Below, piece after piece: positions 10,784 through 20,641 of a stretch of DNA of 64,000 bases. The position numbers and the translations under genes are program-made. The stretch is taken from positions 1,222,043 through 1,286,042 of the forward strand of contig NZ_LVEM01000003.1 in the NCBI RefSeq assembly GCF_001641335.1, in the 5' to 3' direction. Position 1 is the stretch's first letter. Each line of letters starts with the position of its first letter. The notes under the pieces are model-generated. The model searched no databases, was not told the DNA's origin, and saw nothing but the letters and a program-made list of their open reading frames with translations. The stretch comes from Bradyrhizobium stylosanthis (GTDB taxonomy: Bacteria > Pseudomonadota > Alphaproteobacteria > Rhizobiales > Xanthobacteraceae).

Positions 10784-12039
10784 CTAAATCACGCCGACGG
10801 CGATCGGCACGAAAGCCGCGGTTACGGACGCTGGCTCTACGTGCAGTCCAACATCCTGCGCGCCTTTGGCAAGATAGGCAAATAGGCTGACCACATAATA
10901 TCCGATAGCCCCGACTGACAATCCCTCGACCGTGGACTGCAGGCGAAGCTGTTGCCTCGTCCGTTCATTAATCGAGCGCAAAAGGTCGCGATTCTGTTGC
11001 TCGATTTCAACGTCCACGCGTGTTCGCAACAGGTCCGCGGCGCGGGCCAGCTTGTCCGATAGATTCGCCTGACGCTCCTCCATCGTTGCGCAGGTCCGTA
11101 TAGCAGGCGCCATACGGCGCGCGAGGAAGGCCGACCAAGTCGGATAATCCGCGACGCCCTCGCCTTCAACGATAGATAATCGCGATTGAACCAGCTCGTT
11201 GTATGCTCTGCTCGCACCGAAACGGAACAAACTGCCTGCCACATCTCTTTCAAAGGAGACTGCCAGCGCCGTTAGTTCTTGAAGGAGATGGTTGTTGACC
11301 TTTAGCCCTTCCGCGCCTGCATCTCCTCAAGCACCTCGACGAGACGGCGATCTATTCGATCTACCGATGGGCCAAGCTCCAGCGCGGTCGATAGACCAAG
11401 CAGGGCCAGGGACCTGTATGTCTCGATTTCTAACAAGCGTTGCACCAGCGCGCCGAGATCGTGTGGCGTCAATCCGCGATCGTGGACCAGAATTCTGGTG
11501 AAACCCTTATCGTCAGCGCGAAAGTCCGAGGCCACAACGCTCGCCCCGCCTTTGACGTTGACCATCGCCAGGCTACTTCTCTCAAAAATCTGCTCGGTGC
11601 GCTCGGTCGGACAAGTGCCCCGTTCTGCCTCTAACTTGATCGCGGCAAGCAGTTCTCCAGCCTGCGATAGTGCACGGATTAGTGACTGCGCGGAGTTATG
11701 GACGTCGCCGAATTGACGAGCGGCTAGACTGTTCGTGGTGCTCCAGATCCAAGTGAAGGTCGCAAATTTCGAGTGCTGCTCCTAGCGTAGCGCCACCGGT
11801 CCGAACTCGATCTGATGGTGTTTCGCGGACGGCTCGGGCGGAGTTACCTTGTGCTACCGACAGAATTCAATGAACCGGCCGCGATCATTTGCCGCATCGT
11901 CGCCCTTCGCGAGAAATACAAAACGTACCATTCCGAACGACGAAACTAGACTGGCAAACGGCCACGCATGCACTTCGCCGAGGACAGCCTTCCGCTCAGG
12001 ATGCAGTTTGCATGATGCCAAATCCAATTCATTGCCCAT
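10784..12039 (-). pseudogene. DUF3422 membrane-anchored protein remnant
   Basis: Three minus-strand pieces in different frames line up with the DUF3422 family. The N-terminus (from about 12039) has LHPERKAVLGEVHAWPF. A middle part (11565..11302) has DFRADDKGFTRILV and LGALVQRLLEIETYRSLALLGL. The C-terminus (11242..10784) has FGASRAYNELVQSRL, a coiled-coil, and a double transmembrane hairpin (LSVGAIGYYVVSLFAYL and ASVTAAFVPIAVGVI). Frameshifts near 11800 and 11270 and the loss of sequence between pieces make it dead. Confidence 0.75.
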
Positions 12040-12059
12040 CGAGGCCTCCCGAGTCAGCA

Positions 12060-13353
12060 GCATTCGCATCACCGCGAGCGGCATGGTCGCCCACCGAGTC
12101 GGTGCGCCCGCTAGCATGAGATCAAGCTCGGATCGACGGCCTTGAGCTTGCAAATGAGACCCTGCGCGAGCCAGATCGCCAGGCAATCGATCTCGAACGC
12201 GGTCATCGAGGCGTTTCTTGAAGTTGTCGGAGCCATCAGCTCTACGTCCTGCAGGCTTTTAGACAAATTGCCGCCATTTTGCGCCAGCAGTGGAGCTACA
12301 TCCGCATCGTCGCTTTGATACATTAAGTTTCAAATGCGCCTCCGTTTCATAAGCCTCGGCGTTGCGTTTTTGTGCAGTGCAGGATTTGGGCCAGTGGGCA
12401 CGCGAACACGCGCGTTGCCTTCAGGCACCATGTCAGTCTCGCGACAACTTGGTCACTCCTGGCATGGGCACTTATGGTCGGAATCGGACGCACGACACCG
12501 AACAAAACGGCCTGTACGATACTTGCCTAGCTACGCATGCTCGAACCGGCTCACCGCTCTGACATAGCCATCCTTTGCCGGATGATTAGGGCTGAGACTC
12601 GATCAGAGCCAGCAGGCGACGGCGGTTGCGAGCGCCACGGCAGGCAGGAATTGGCGGCGATCGCCGCCCATGCCGCATCCGACGACCAGAACAACGGCAT
12701 ACGTCGCGTCCCGTTATCACCCCCTCTGTGAATCAGGAAAACCGCACCTACTCAACACGCTGATCGGGTTTTGACCCTAATCACGTCGCGACCCAGAGGG
12801 CTTGCTCGATGCGCGGAGCGAGTAAATTACACAGCACACCGAGACAAGCGCCTCGGACTGCAGAATTTCTTCCCTTTGAGCGAATTGAGCCCGATCGGTC
12901 GCGCCCACGCCACCTGTTCGTGGCTCGCGCATTGCGAGCTGAACTCGACGAGTTGGTTGAATGCGATCGTCGAAGACCGACACACGGTCATCCCCACTTT
13001 AATGTCTAAGGGGCGCACGCAAATCGGCGCCCTGCAGCGAGGCCGGTCTTACATTCGCTTTTCACATGACGCGCACAGAATGACCTGTGGGTCGGTCGCC
13101 TAAACTGCTACAAATTAGCGGAGTCGCGGAGCCTTTTGACAAACCTCGCCTCAGCACCGGGTATGCATAACTCAGCAGATCAATGCCAGGAACATGGATG
13201 TCGCATATACCACTAAACCGCTGCGGCTCTCTTTTAACGTGACAGCATGTCCTACAGCGATTCTCTGCCCTTCGGCAGTGGGGCTACAGCTCCAGCTGGT
13301 CAAGAGTTTGCTACCTAAACAGCCGTTTACGCTGAGGGCTTATTGAGGAACTA
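12060..13353. other. 1.3 kb without a recognisable gene
   Basis: Short overlapping frames only; none has a domain, a signal peptide or a ribosome site that I would trust. Confidence 0.4.
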
Positions 13354-13839
13354 TCAGTCTGTAAACTCAAGCTTGAATTTGCCAAACCCAGCTGGCTTTG
13401 CTTTGAAGTTGACCGTCTTATCTGTGAGACACTCCAAGGTACCCGATGCGAACTTAAACGACGTCTTACCGTACGCTTCGACTCCAACGGCTTGGTCGTC
13501 CTCTAGGACAATGTCCCCCGCGCCTTCCAAAAGCTGCTCGTTTGCAAAACCATCGGGGGAGCGGTGAAGGCTAAGCGAAGCCCAAAAGTTTCCCTTCTCG
13601 TTATCAAGCTCGACGACAGAAATTGCTGTCACTACGGCTTCTTGGAATACCCCATCAACGCCTGTGCACGCATATTGGAAGCTGATGACGTCGTGTTCAT
13701 TGCGATCACCCACTGGATATCGAGTTGAAGCGACTATGGTGCAGTCGTAGCGTCCGATTGTGCCAGCGAGCGTGACTCCGCCCATCCCGATCAAGCCGAA
13801 TGCGGAACATAGTATAGTAGCAAGAAAGGCTCGTGCCAT
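13354..13839 (-). CDS. Secreted protein of unknown function
   Basis: The 161-aa product starts with a clear Sec signal peptide (MARAFLATILCSAFGLIGM, cleavage after VTLA-GT), so it is exported to the periplasm or beyond. The mature part is small, beta-rich and contains three Cys (YDCTIVA, QYACTG, TLECLTD). The longer open frame begins at 13905, but the signal peptide fixes the start at 13839. No family is recognised. It is flanked by pseudogenes, yet the frame is uninterrupted, which suggests that it is kept under selection. Confidence 0.6.
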   Translation of the reverse strand: MARAFLATILCSAFGLIGMGGVTLAGTIGRYDCTIVASTRYPVGDRNEHDVISFQYACTGVDGVFQEAVVTAISVVELDNEKGNFWASLSLHRSPDGFANEQLLEGAGDIVLEDDQAVGVEAYGKTSFKFASGTLECLTDKTVNFKAKPAGFGKFKLEFTD

Positions 13840-14178
13840 TTTGATTACGTCTTCTGAAGCGGATTCGTGCACCCCATATACAACTTGACGCAACGTCAGA
13901 TTCAACCCCCTTCAGAAGGGGACGTAACGTCCATCTGTTCGACTACAACGGCGGCTCCGTCTGACCGTCGATGCCAGCATATCTGATTTCAATAGACGCG
14001 AGCGAGGCCCCGCAGGAGATAAGCTCAGTATCGGTAAGGTGGTAAGCTAGCTGGCGCGGGCACTCGGCTAGCAAAGACGAACAGTCTTGTGGACATTACA
14101 GCATATCGATGTCGACAAACTACAATCGTCGCCGGAGAAGAAAGTGGCATTGAGGCGGCCGCGGTCTGGCGACTTTGG

Positions 14179-14415
14179 TCACAGGATAGCGCCCACCGTC
14201 GCTGCTGAAACATACGTCTCTCGGTCAGCCACATGCGGAATTTCGAAAACTAGCGGTAAGCTACAGGTCATCAAGGCATCGAAAGCACAACGCTCCTCGC
14301 GCAAACGTCGCTCGATATATTGGCGCTCGGGCCCATTTGGCTTGGCTTTCAGTAAACGGCGATATCGATGGATGCGGTTACGGTGAGTGCGCATGGCTGC
14401 AAAATCCTCGTTCAT
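14179..14415 (-). CDS. Small basic protein of unknown function
   Basis: The 78-residue product starts MNEDFAAMRTHRNRIHRYRRLL and continues with ERQYIERRLREERCAFDAL, a highly charged helical pattern. A GAGG ribosome site lies just before a double ATG. The pattern looks like the short conserved Arg-rich proteins common in Bradyrhizobium genomes, but no function is known. The C-terminal 20 residues fit less well and may reflect a frameshift. Confidence 0.45.
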   Translation of the reverse strand: MNEDFAAMRTHRNRIHRYRRLLKAKPNGPERQYIERRLREERCAFDALMTCSLPLVFEIPHVADRETYVSAATVGAIL

Positions 14416-14644
14416 CATCCTCTTCACTCACTTGCCCGTGCTTCAATTCGTGCCAATGCGCTGATTGGCGAGAGAACCCTGACGTGCTTTTCGCAGCACC
14501 TGTTTTCGCCGCTAATTGCTGTTCGTGCGGTCGGCGGCGGACGGTCAAGCAGCACTCCCAACGTCATTGCATTGACGAACCATCGTAATGCGTTCTCAAA
14601 CGTTGACGAAGCTAGCTCGTAATGCCAAGCGACAGACTGAACCT

Positions 14645-15458
14645 TCACTGTCTGCGTCCCCAAGCTTGGAAGATACGCGGCAGGCCGACAGTCGTGCTAG
14701 ACCGGTGGAGGAAGGCCCCGAGCTCGGCCGTAATTGACCCAACCTCCTGGATGCTGGTAAGTCCTAGCTGCATTAGCGCATCCCTAATTGCGACGAAAGT
14801 CAGCATTGGAACCCGTTTGACGTCACCGTTGCGCCCGTATGGCTGAACCATTGAGGAATGGACGTCAGAGAAGCCTGCTGCCTCAAGGAGCTCGACGAGT
14901 CTGCGACCAATCAAGGGATCTCCACCGCGCCGGCACAGAGCTGCAATGAAGAGCTCGCCTTTGCGACGAAAATGCAGGTAACGGCGGATCGCAGAACTCG
15001 CCGTCTCAGTCGATACCCTGCACGATGGCCATCCCCCCAGGTCGGAGTGCCTCGTATGCTTGCTCAAGCGCATGGGCAGGATTGGCGAGATAGGTAAGCA
15101 CGAACTCACGCTTACCAGTGATTCCCCGCGTACCGGCCAACGATGAGCGATGTTTGCGCGACAGAATACCACATTAGATACCAAGCTGCTTAGCTTCCGT
15201 CCGCGCCAGGAGGATTTTGTCTTCGTCGAGATCCAGACCGACGACTCGACCGGCACTGCCAACCCTCTTTGCCAAATCGTACGTAACATCGCCACCGCCG
15301 CAACCTGCATCGACGGCCGCGCACCCCTCAAGCGATTCAGATCGATCGAGCAGCATGCGTGTCGCGCTTCTGCCAGCACGCGGGCAAGCACTGCAACACG
15401 TGCGCGCCCCTCTTCCACACCCCTTTAGAACGTAGGAGGCGAGATCTTCGGTCCTCAT
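14645..15458 (-). pseudogene. SAM-dependent methyltransferase, frameshifted
   Basis: The frame starts at 15458 (MRTEDLASYVLKG), 66 bp after the fixX stop. After a frameshift near 15410 and a return, it gives AAVDAGCGGGDVTYDLAKRV and GRVVGLDLDEDKI, motif I and the acidic loop of class I SAM methyltransferases. Another shift near 15175 leads to SNVVFCRANI, and the C-terminal half (from about 14930) reads GDPLIGRRLVELLEAAGFSDV and ends in GLPRIFQAWGRRQ. Three or more frame changes make it non-functional. Its position suggests it was once the last gene of the fix operon. Confidence 0.75.
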
Positions 15459-15524
15459 CGAAATCCTCTGCGAATCGGATCTTGATATGGAAAATATCGC
15501 ATCCTCGAAACCTCTCATTTTGCC

Positions 15525-15821
15525 TCAGCCGAATTTGAACAGCACGCCGTAACCGCCTCGAGGATAGCTCCATTCAATGTCGCCGGTCTCCTCGCAAATT
15601 ATTCGGCAAGTACCGCATTCGATGCAGCCATCGACGGTGGCCTCAACTTGGCCATCTTCGCTGAGTTCGTAGCATCGCGCCGGGCAAGCCTTCAGCATCG
15701 ACAAAAGCTGCGTCGATGGCTTGGCATGGGGGCGCACCTTGATATGGGGGCGGCCGGTATCGACGAGGTAGCGGTTGTTGAATAGCTTGTCCTCGACACG
15801 CGTGGATAGCTCGATCGACAT
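15525..15821 (-). CDS. fixX: FixX ferredoxin-like protein
   Basis: FixX is the ferredoxin partner of the FixABCX electron-bifurcating complex that feeds low-potential electrons to nitrogenase. The 98-aa product has the expected C-terminal [4Fe-4S] ligand run, CIECGTCRIICEETG, and the ending SYPRGGYGVLFKFG seen in FixX proteins. An earlier Cys pair (KACPARCYEL) is also typical. The start MSIELSTRVEDKLF at 15821 lies 35 bp after fixC, so the two are co-transcribed. A longer frame opening at 15866 overlaps fixC and is not preferred. Confidence 0.95.
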   Translation of the reverse strand: MSIELSTRVEDKLFNNRYLVDTGRPHIKVRPHAKPSTQLLSMLKACPARCYELSEDGQVEATVDGCIECGTCRIICEETGDIEWSYPRGGYGVLFKFG

Positions 15822-15856
15822 AATTTGGTCCCCGTTATGACATCCAGTTCTTCCAT

Positions 15857-17164
15857 TTACCGCCATGCGCGCACGAGGCGAAAGGCGTCGCCAAACAGGC
15901 CGCTCCGTGAGCGCGCGTTCGTGAACGACTTGAGTGCGAGCTTTTCCTTGTCGATCTTAGGCGTGCCATCGACACGCACAAAATTCTGCATAGCCTTGGA
16001 AACGAGCTGCGGATAAGTCAGGAAGAAGTTTTGCGAGCGAGTGTGCATCAGCGCCGGCATATCCTTGTACTTCCTTAGATCCTTGATCACGAAAGATTCA
16101 TCGAGCATCTTCTTATACAGCACTAGGTTGTGTGGGATCATCGGTTGATTCCTCGACTTGATCTTAAGAATCGCTTCCGCCGCAATTTGACCCGAGGTCA
16201 TCGCGAGGTTTGATCCTTCACGATGTATTGTGTTGTTAAGCTGAGCGGCGTCGCCGATCACTACCCATCCGTTGCCGTAGAGTTGGGGTATCGCCTTGAA
16301 TCCTCCCTCCGGGATTAGATGCGCGGAGTATTCCTTCACCTCGGAGCCTTCTATCAGTGGGGCGACCGAAGGATGACGCCTGAAACGATCGAGCAAGCCA
16401 TAAGGCGTCTCGCCGGTGCGCTGGAAATCGGCGACCAGGCAGCCGATACCCAGCGAGATGCATTCCTTGTTGGCGTAGATGAAGCCCATGCCGGTCATGC
16501 CGCGAGAAATGGTGCCTACGGCCTCAATCACTACCCCTTCGTCACCCCTGAGATTGAAACGCGCCTCAATGGTCTCGCGCGGCAGGAAGTGCATTTCCTT
16601 AACTGCAAGCGCAACCTTCTCGGGCTTTGGCCGCTCACGCAGGCCAGCCCGCGTACCAAGCATGCCGTTAACGCCCTCCGCCAACACGACGATATCACCG
16701 TGGATCTCCCCATCGCGGCGATCGGCCTTCACGCCAATGACCTTGCCAGAGTCGTCTCGTACGAGTTCGGTGACCGTGGTCTCGCATAATACTGTGGCCC
16801 CGGCTTCGCGAACCTTTTGCGAAAACCACTTGTCGAATTGGGCTCGGATGATGGTGTAACGGTTCGGCTTCTCCTCGTTAAAATCTTCGGATCGGTAGTG
16901 CAAGCCGGTGTGCGAGCGATCGTCCATCATCCAGAAGCGCTGCTCGACCAAGTGCCGCTCAAGCGGAGCATCCTCACGGAAATCAGGGACCAGCTTCTCA
17001 AGCATGTCGGCATAGAGGATCGCGCCCTGCACATTCTTCGAGCCCGAATACTCACCGCGTTCGAGCTGCAGCACCTTCATGCCGCCCTCGGCCATGGTGA
17101 GCGCGGCCGCATTGCCGGCCATGCCTGCGCCAACCACGATGGCATCGAATTTTTCCTCAATCAT
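15857..17164 (-). CDS. fixC: FixC flavoprotein (ETF:quinone oxidoreductase-like)
   Basis: FixC (435 aa) is the membrane-associated FAD protein of FixABCX that passes one electron branch to quinone. The N-terminus has the Rossmann dinucleotide motif VVGAGMAGNAAALTMAEGG followed by the FAD-binding ERGEYSGSKNVQG. GNGWVVIGDAAQLNNTIHREG near residue 315 is the second FAD signature of this family. Full length, no breaks. It lies 12 bp after fixB in the fixBCX operon. Confidence 0.97.
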   Translation of the reverse strand: MIEEKFDAIVVGAGMAGNAAALTMAEGGMKVLQLERGEYSGSKNVQGAILYADMLEKLVPDFREDAPLERHLVEQRFWMMDDRSHTGLHYRSEDFNEEKPNRYTIIRAQFDKWFSQKVREAGATVLCETTVTELVRDDSGKVIGVKADRRDGEIHGDIVVLAEGVNGMLGTRAGLRERPKPEKVALAVKEMHFLPRETIEARFNLRGDEGVVIEAVGTISRGMTGMGFIYANKECISLGIGCLVADFQRTGETPYGLLDRFRRHPSVAPLIEGSEVKEYSAHLIPEGGFKAIPQLYGNGWVVIGDAAQLNNTIHREGSNLAMTSGQIAAEAILKIKSRNQPMIPHNLVLYKKMLDESFVIKDLRKYKDMPALMHTRSQNFFLTYPQLVSKAMQNFVRVDGTPKIDKEKLALKSFTNARSRSGLFGDAFRLVRAWR

Positions 17165-17176
17165 GGTCGTACTCCT

Positions 17177-18289
17177 TTAACCTGCTATCCGATCGCGGCA
17201 ATGCGGCGACAGCCGCTCGCGGAACGCAGCGATGAGCGGCGGTAAGAAGTGGATGGCATCGGTAATGATGCCTATATGAGCGAAGTCGAAGATTGGCGCG
17301 TTCTTATCAGTGTTGATAGCGACGATAAGATCGGCCCCCTCGACACCAACTCGGTGCTGGATCGCTCCCGAAATGCCGGCAGCGATATAGAGCTTTGGTC
17401 GGATCGTCTTGCCCGTCTGGCCGATCTGGCGATCGGAGGTGACCCAGCCCTTCTGCACCAGCGGCCGCGAACTGCCATATTCGGCACCAAGCGTGCTCGC
17501 CAGTTGGTGTACCAGCTGAAAATTCTCGGCTGATCCGAGCCCGAGGCCGCCCGCGACGACGGCGTCGGCATAAGCCAGGTTGGATTTTGCTGAGTTGCGG
17601 TCGGGCAAGAAATCGAGAACTTTTGTGACGATGTCGTGTTCGACCAGACCGAGTGAGTGCGTGATAATGCGACCGACCGGGCGCGCGATGCGCTTTGGCA
17701 TCGGCATCACACGTGGGCGGACAGTTGCCATCTGCGGACGGAAATTCAGCGTATAGATCGTGCACAGTAAAGAGCCGCCGAAGGTGGGGCGCGTCGCAGC
17801 GAGCGATCCGTCGGCGTCTACGTCGAGCTCGGTGCAATCCGCAGTTAGCCCCGTGAGCAGCGTGGTTGCGACGGAGCCTGCGAGATCCCGGCCGAGCGTA
17901 GTGGCGCCCAACAGCAGGATCTCCGGCTTGTAGCCGTTGACGAGGTCGGTCAGAGCCTTCGTGTATGACTCGTTGCGATAGTCGGCCAAAAGATCATTGG
18001 AAACGATGTAAACGAGGTCAGCGCCATAACAGAACGACTCGGCAACCGCCTGCTGTGTCGCCTCGCCTTCTGGTCCGATGATAACTGCCGCGAGATCCAC
18101 ATTGAGCTTGTCTGCAAGCCTACGGCCGGCCCCCATGAGCTCCCACGATACGGGGTGCACAATACCGCGTTCCTGCTCTATGAAGACCCAAACGTGCTTG
18201 TAGGCCTTAAAGCGCTCAGGCAACTCCTTCTTGGTCGCGGCGCGGCCAGAAGCTGCGGCCGGAGCGCGGCTTTTGGAGGTGGTGCTCAT
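17177..18289 (-). CDS. fixB: FixB electron-transfer flavoprotein alpha subunit
   Basis: FixB (about 370 aa) is the ETF-alpha-like subunit, normally paired with FixA (ETF-beta). The N-terminal ETF domain (HVWVFIEQERGIVHPVSWELMG) and the C-terminal FAD-binding domain (YADAVVAGGLGLGS, RQIGQTGKTIRPKLYIAAGISGAI) are both present; the latter is the ETF-alpha FAD signature. Start chosen at MSTTSKSR (18289); an in-frame GTG ten codons upstream is possible. Its partner FixA is reduced to a 5' stub just upstream, so FixB must pair with a FixA encoded elsewhere, as in B. diazoefficiens, where fixA lies beside fixR-nifA. Confidence 0.96.
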   Translation of the reverse strand: MSTTSKSRAPAAASGRAATKKELPERFKAYKHVWVFIEQERGIVHPVSWELMGAGRRLADKLNVDLAAVIIGPEGEATQQAVAESFCYGADLVYIVSNDLLADYRNESYTKALTDLVNGYKPEILLLGATTLGRDLAGSVATTLLTGLTADCTELDVDADGSLAATRPTFGGSLLCTIYTLNFRPQMATVRPRVMPMPKRIARPVGRIITHSLGLVEHDIVTKVLDFLPDRNSAKSNLAYADAVVAGGLGLGSAENFQLVHQLASTLGAEYGSSRPLVQKGWVTSDRQIGQTGKTIRPKLYIAAGISGAIQHRVGVEGADLIVAINTDKNAPIFDFAHIGIITDAIHFLPPLIAAFRERLSPHCRDRIAG

Positions 18290-18414
18290 AGTATCGGTTT
18301 TCCTTGCTGTACTAGCCACGCGCCGACGCCGCGAGATCGGTTTTCGAGTTCGTCTGGCCAGCGAGGATCACCCCTCTAATATGCGCCGCGGCCGGGTTGC
18401 TTGCCGAACTTCGA

Positions 18415-18594
18415 TTACAAAAGTCTTGCTGTGTGACCGAGGCCCAAATAGGCGTTCGGCAAAAACGCCGTGCGACGCGCAAACGGCTCTTGCACGTTGG
18501 GCCTTCCCGCCTGTGACACGACGATCTTGTTCACAGGGTGCACTCGCATCTGCGCGGAAGCAGGAACTTGTTTAGTGCAGACTACGATGTGCAT
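18415..18594 (-). pseudogene. fixA: 5' remnant of fixA
   Basis: The frame opens MHIVVCTKQVPASAQMRVHP, the N-terminus of FixA (ETF-beta family), and stays recognisable for about 32 residues. It then runs into unrelated sequence and a stop at 18415, where a functional FixA would go on for about 280 residues. It sits in the place fixA has in a fixABCX operon and keeps the sigma-54 promoter immediately upstream. Confidence 0.85.
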
Positions 18595-18622
18595 GCGCTT
18601 CTCCAAGGCTTTGCTGCGATAT

Positions 18623-18638
18623 AGCAAGTGTCGTACCA
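18623..18638 (-). promoter_or_regulatory. Sigma-54 promoter of fixA'-fixBCX
   Basis: On the minus strand the bases read TGGTAC-N5-TTGCT, matching the -24/-12 consensus TGGCAC-N5-TTGCW with GG and GC at the correct 10-bp spacing. It lies 29 bp before the fixA stub. I found no exact TGT-N10-ACA site upstream. Confidence 0.8.
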
Positions 18639-19499
18639 ACTGGGTACGCAGTCGAATTACGGTATAGAGACAGGGCGTACCAAGCCCGCGGCGCGCCCTT
18701 CGTCCGAGGAGGGCCGGAGGCCCGACAAAGATGCGGGGACCACCCGTCGGAAATCGAACAGGGCCATTTTTATCAAGACACAGCGATATTGGTTGGTGCC
18801 CAGGGCCATTCAGCTCGCGACTGTCGAAGTCTGCCAAGCCACGGCCGCAAGGTTGGTCAGACGAACTGAGAGAGCCTGTGTCAGAAGGAGCCGAAAATCA
18901 GGTATCGTTGGGTCAAGTGGCCCTATTTCGTAGGGTATCTTTTTTTCGAAAGGCATTTCTTGCGCAAGAGATGTGTCTGCACCCGGAAGACACAGTTCGC
19001 TTCGAACACGTAGGCAAGCACGCCGTGTCCGTCGATTTTGCGTATGTTGGAAAGGTGGAGGGATATTGAGGGTTGCCTTCACCGTCAGCTCGGCGCATCG
19101 GAGGCGCGCATTGACATATATCTCGGCGGGCCTACGCTTTCTACGAGGGGCTCTCGGCGGGGATGGTCCCACAGGAGATTAATCCCAAAGATCTGTCACC
19201 CTCTGAAGATATGTAGAACAGATCAAACGACCCGGTTTTCCGCTATACGGCCCCCCTTTCTGAAGGATGCCATCACTCCAGTAGGGGCAGAGATCGAGCA
19301 AGCAGTACCGAGAGTCGTGGCGCTTGCTCGGTGGCGATGCAACCGTCCTGGCCCAGTTGACTTGCCAAGGTAGGATCCCACGAGTGGTTTATCGATGGCG
19401 AAGTGTGGAGACCCGACGTCTGTCGGCCGGCGACGCCTGTGGGCCCGACCTGGTGGTATTCGACGCCCGGCGCGCCGATATCTTACGACTGCTTGAGGC
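18639..19499. other. About 0.85 kb without a recognisable gene
   Basis: Overlapping short frames with no domain. An inverted repeat TGTGT/ACACA occurs near 18970-18993 but with spacing unlike a NifA site. Confidence 0.4.
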
Positions 19500-19902
19500 C
19501 AATGAAGATGACCGCTCCATCAGAACTTGCTGCGCGAGGCCGAAAGTCTGTTGGAGAACAATTCTCGGAGCGCCCTCGCCATTGGCGCGGCTGCTGTCGA
19601 AGTAGCCGTCAAAGCTCTCGTCTCGAAGCTCGCACCCAAGACGTCCTGGCTCGTCCAGAACATTCCTCCACCGCCGATCTTCAGAAAATCGATGAGCATA
19701 TACCGCTGCTCCTGCCCCAGGGGCACCGCGCTTTTGACGTGGCACTGATCAAGGATCTAAGGTGGCTGTATCGCAGCGCAACGAGCTGATCCATGGGGCA
19801 AAGGTTGAGTCTGCGGAAGTTAACTCAGCATTGACCACCTTTCGGGATATCGCGGGGCTCTGCGACTACATTTCAGGGGGGCTTGGACAGCGAATAGGAT
19901 GA
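19500..19902 (+). pseudogene. Remnant of a HEPN-like or unknown helical protein
   Basis: Plus-strand pieces in three frames join into one plausible protein: REAESLLENNSRSALAIGAA, then KLAPKTSWLVQNIP, then DEHIPLLLPQGHRAFDVALI, then NELIHGAKVESAEVNSALTT and CDYISGGLGQRIG before a stop. The NELIHG segment followed by a helix resembles the R-x4-6-H region of HEPN-type domains, but that is only a resemblance. Frameshifts at about 19680 and 19785 show that it is dead. Confidence 0.4.
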
Positions 19903-20176
19903 GCCAGCGATTTCGCGCGGCGATGGATCTCCCAACAACAGTCGATAGCATCGGGTGGTTCGTGGACTGACATTGCCGCAGGCGCTGTCGCAGCACCCGA
20001 TCCATCCTGATGGATGTTTCCATGCGAACGTAGCCATGACAAGGAATGTTAGCATGACGTCGCAAACCGCAACCACAACAGCCTTCGAGTAAATCGTGGT
20101 TCCCGCCTCGGCAGCCCTTGCCCCACCCGAGACGATGGGGAAGAAGCAGCGAACGAAAGCAAGTGAGGTGATGCCG

Positions 20177-20503
20177 TCACTTTAGCCTGCCCAGTTGCAC
20201 GAGGGACTCTTTCTTCGGCCGTGGAGCGACAGCTTCCTTAAGAACTTTGAAAACGCGTTGGTCGATTGGAGAGGAAGCCACGAAGTCGGCGTAGGCCCGT
20301 TCCAGCACGGCTTTACACCGTTCTGCGACCTCCGAATCAGTTGCAGCAGTCAACTCTTCAGCTGCGAGATACTGCCCCATGCGCCGCAGGATGTGCAGCC
20401 GCGCCACGTTGATGATCTTAGGATCGTACTTGACACCCAGCAATTCAAAAAACTCTTCGGCCGCAGCGGCCTTGCTCAATCGAAACAAAATTCCGCTAGC
20501 CAT
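20177..20503 (-). CDS. nifW: NifW nitrogenase stabilising protein
   Basis: NifW (about 108 aa) protects or helps mature the MoFe protein (NifDK). The sequence shows the family pattern LSKAAAAEEFFELLGVKYDPKI and HILRRMGQYL, followed by a Lys-rich C-terminus. A GGAGG ribosome site precedes a double ATG; the second (20503) has the better spacing. It lies 138 bp after nifV on the same strand and is probably read with it. Confidence 0.93.
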   Translation of the reverse strand: MASGILFRLSKAAAAEEFFELLGVKYDPKIINVARLHILRRMGQYLAAEELTAATDSEVAERCKAVLERAYADFVASSPIDQRVFKVLKEAVAPRPKKESLVQLGRLK

Positions 20504-20641
20504 CATTTTCCTCCGCAACTCTAGCATGGCGCGATGCTAGGTATGCCCAGAATGCGCGTCATAAAGACGCCAAGACCCAGACGTGCTGGCTTAACCACCC
20601 GTTCAAGGACTGAGATGGCGGCTAATCGGGACATGCCGGCC

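Noticed and set aside
16319..16789. 156-codon plus-strand frame inside fixC
   Set aside because: Shadow of fixC, no ribosome site.
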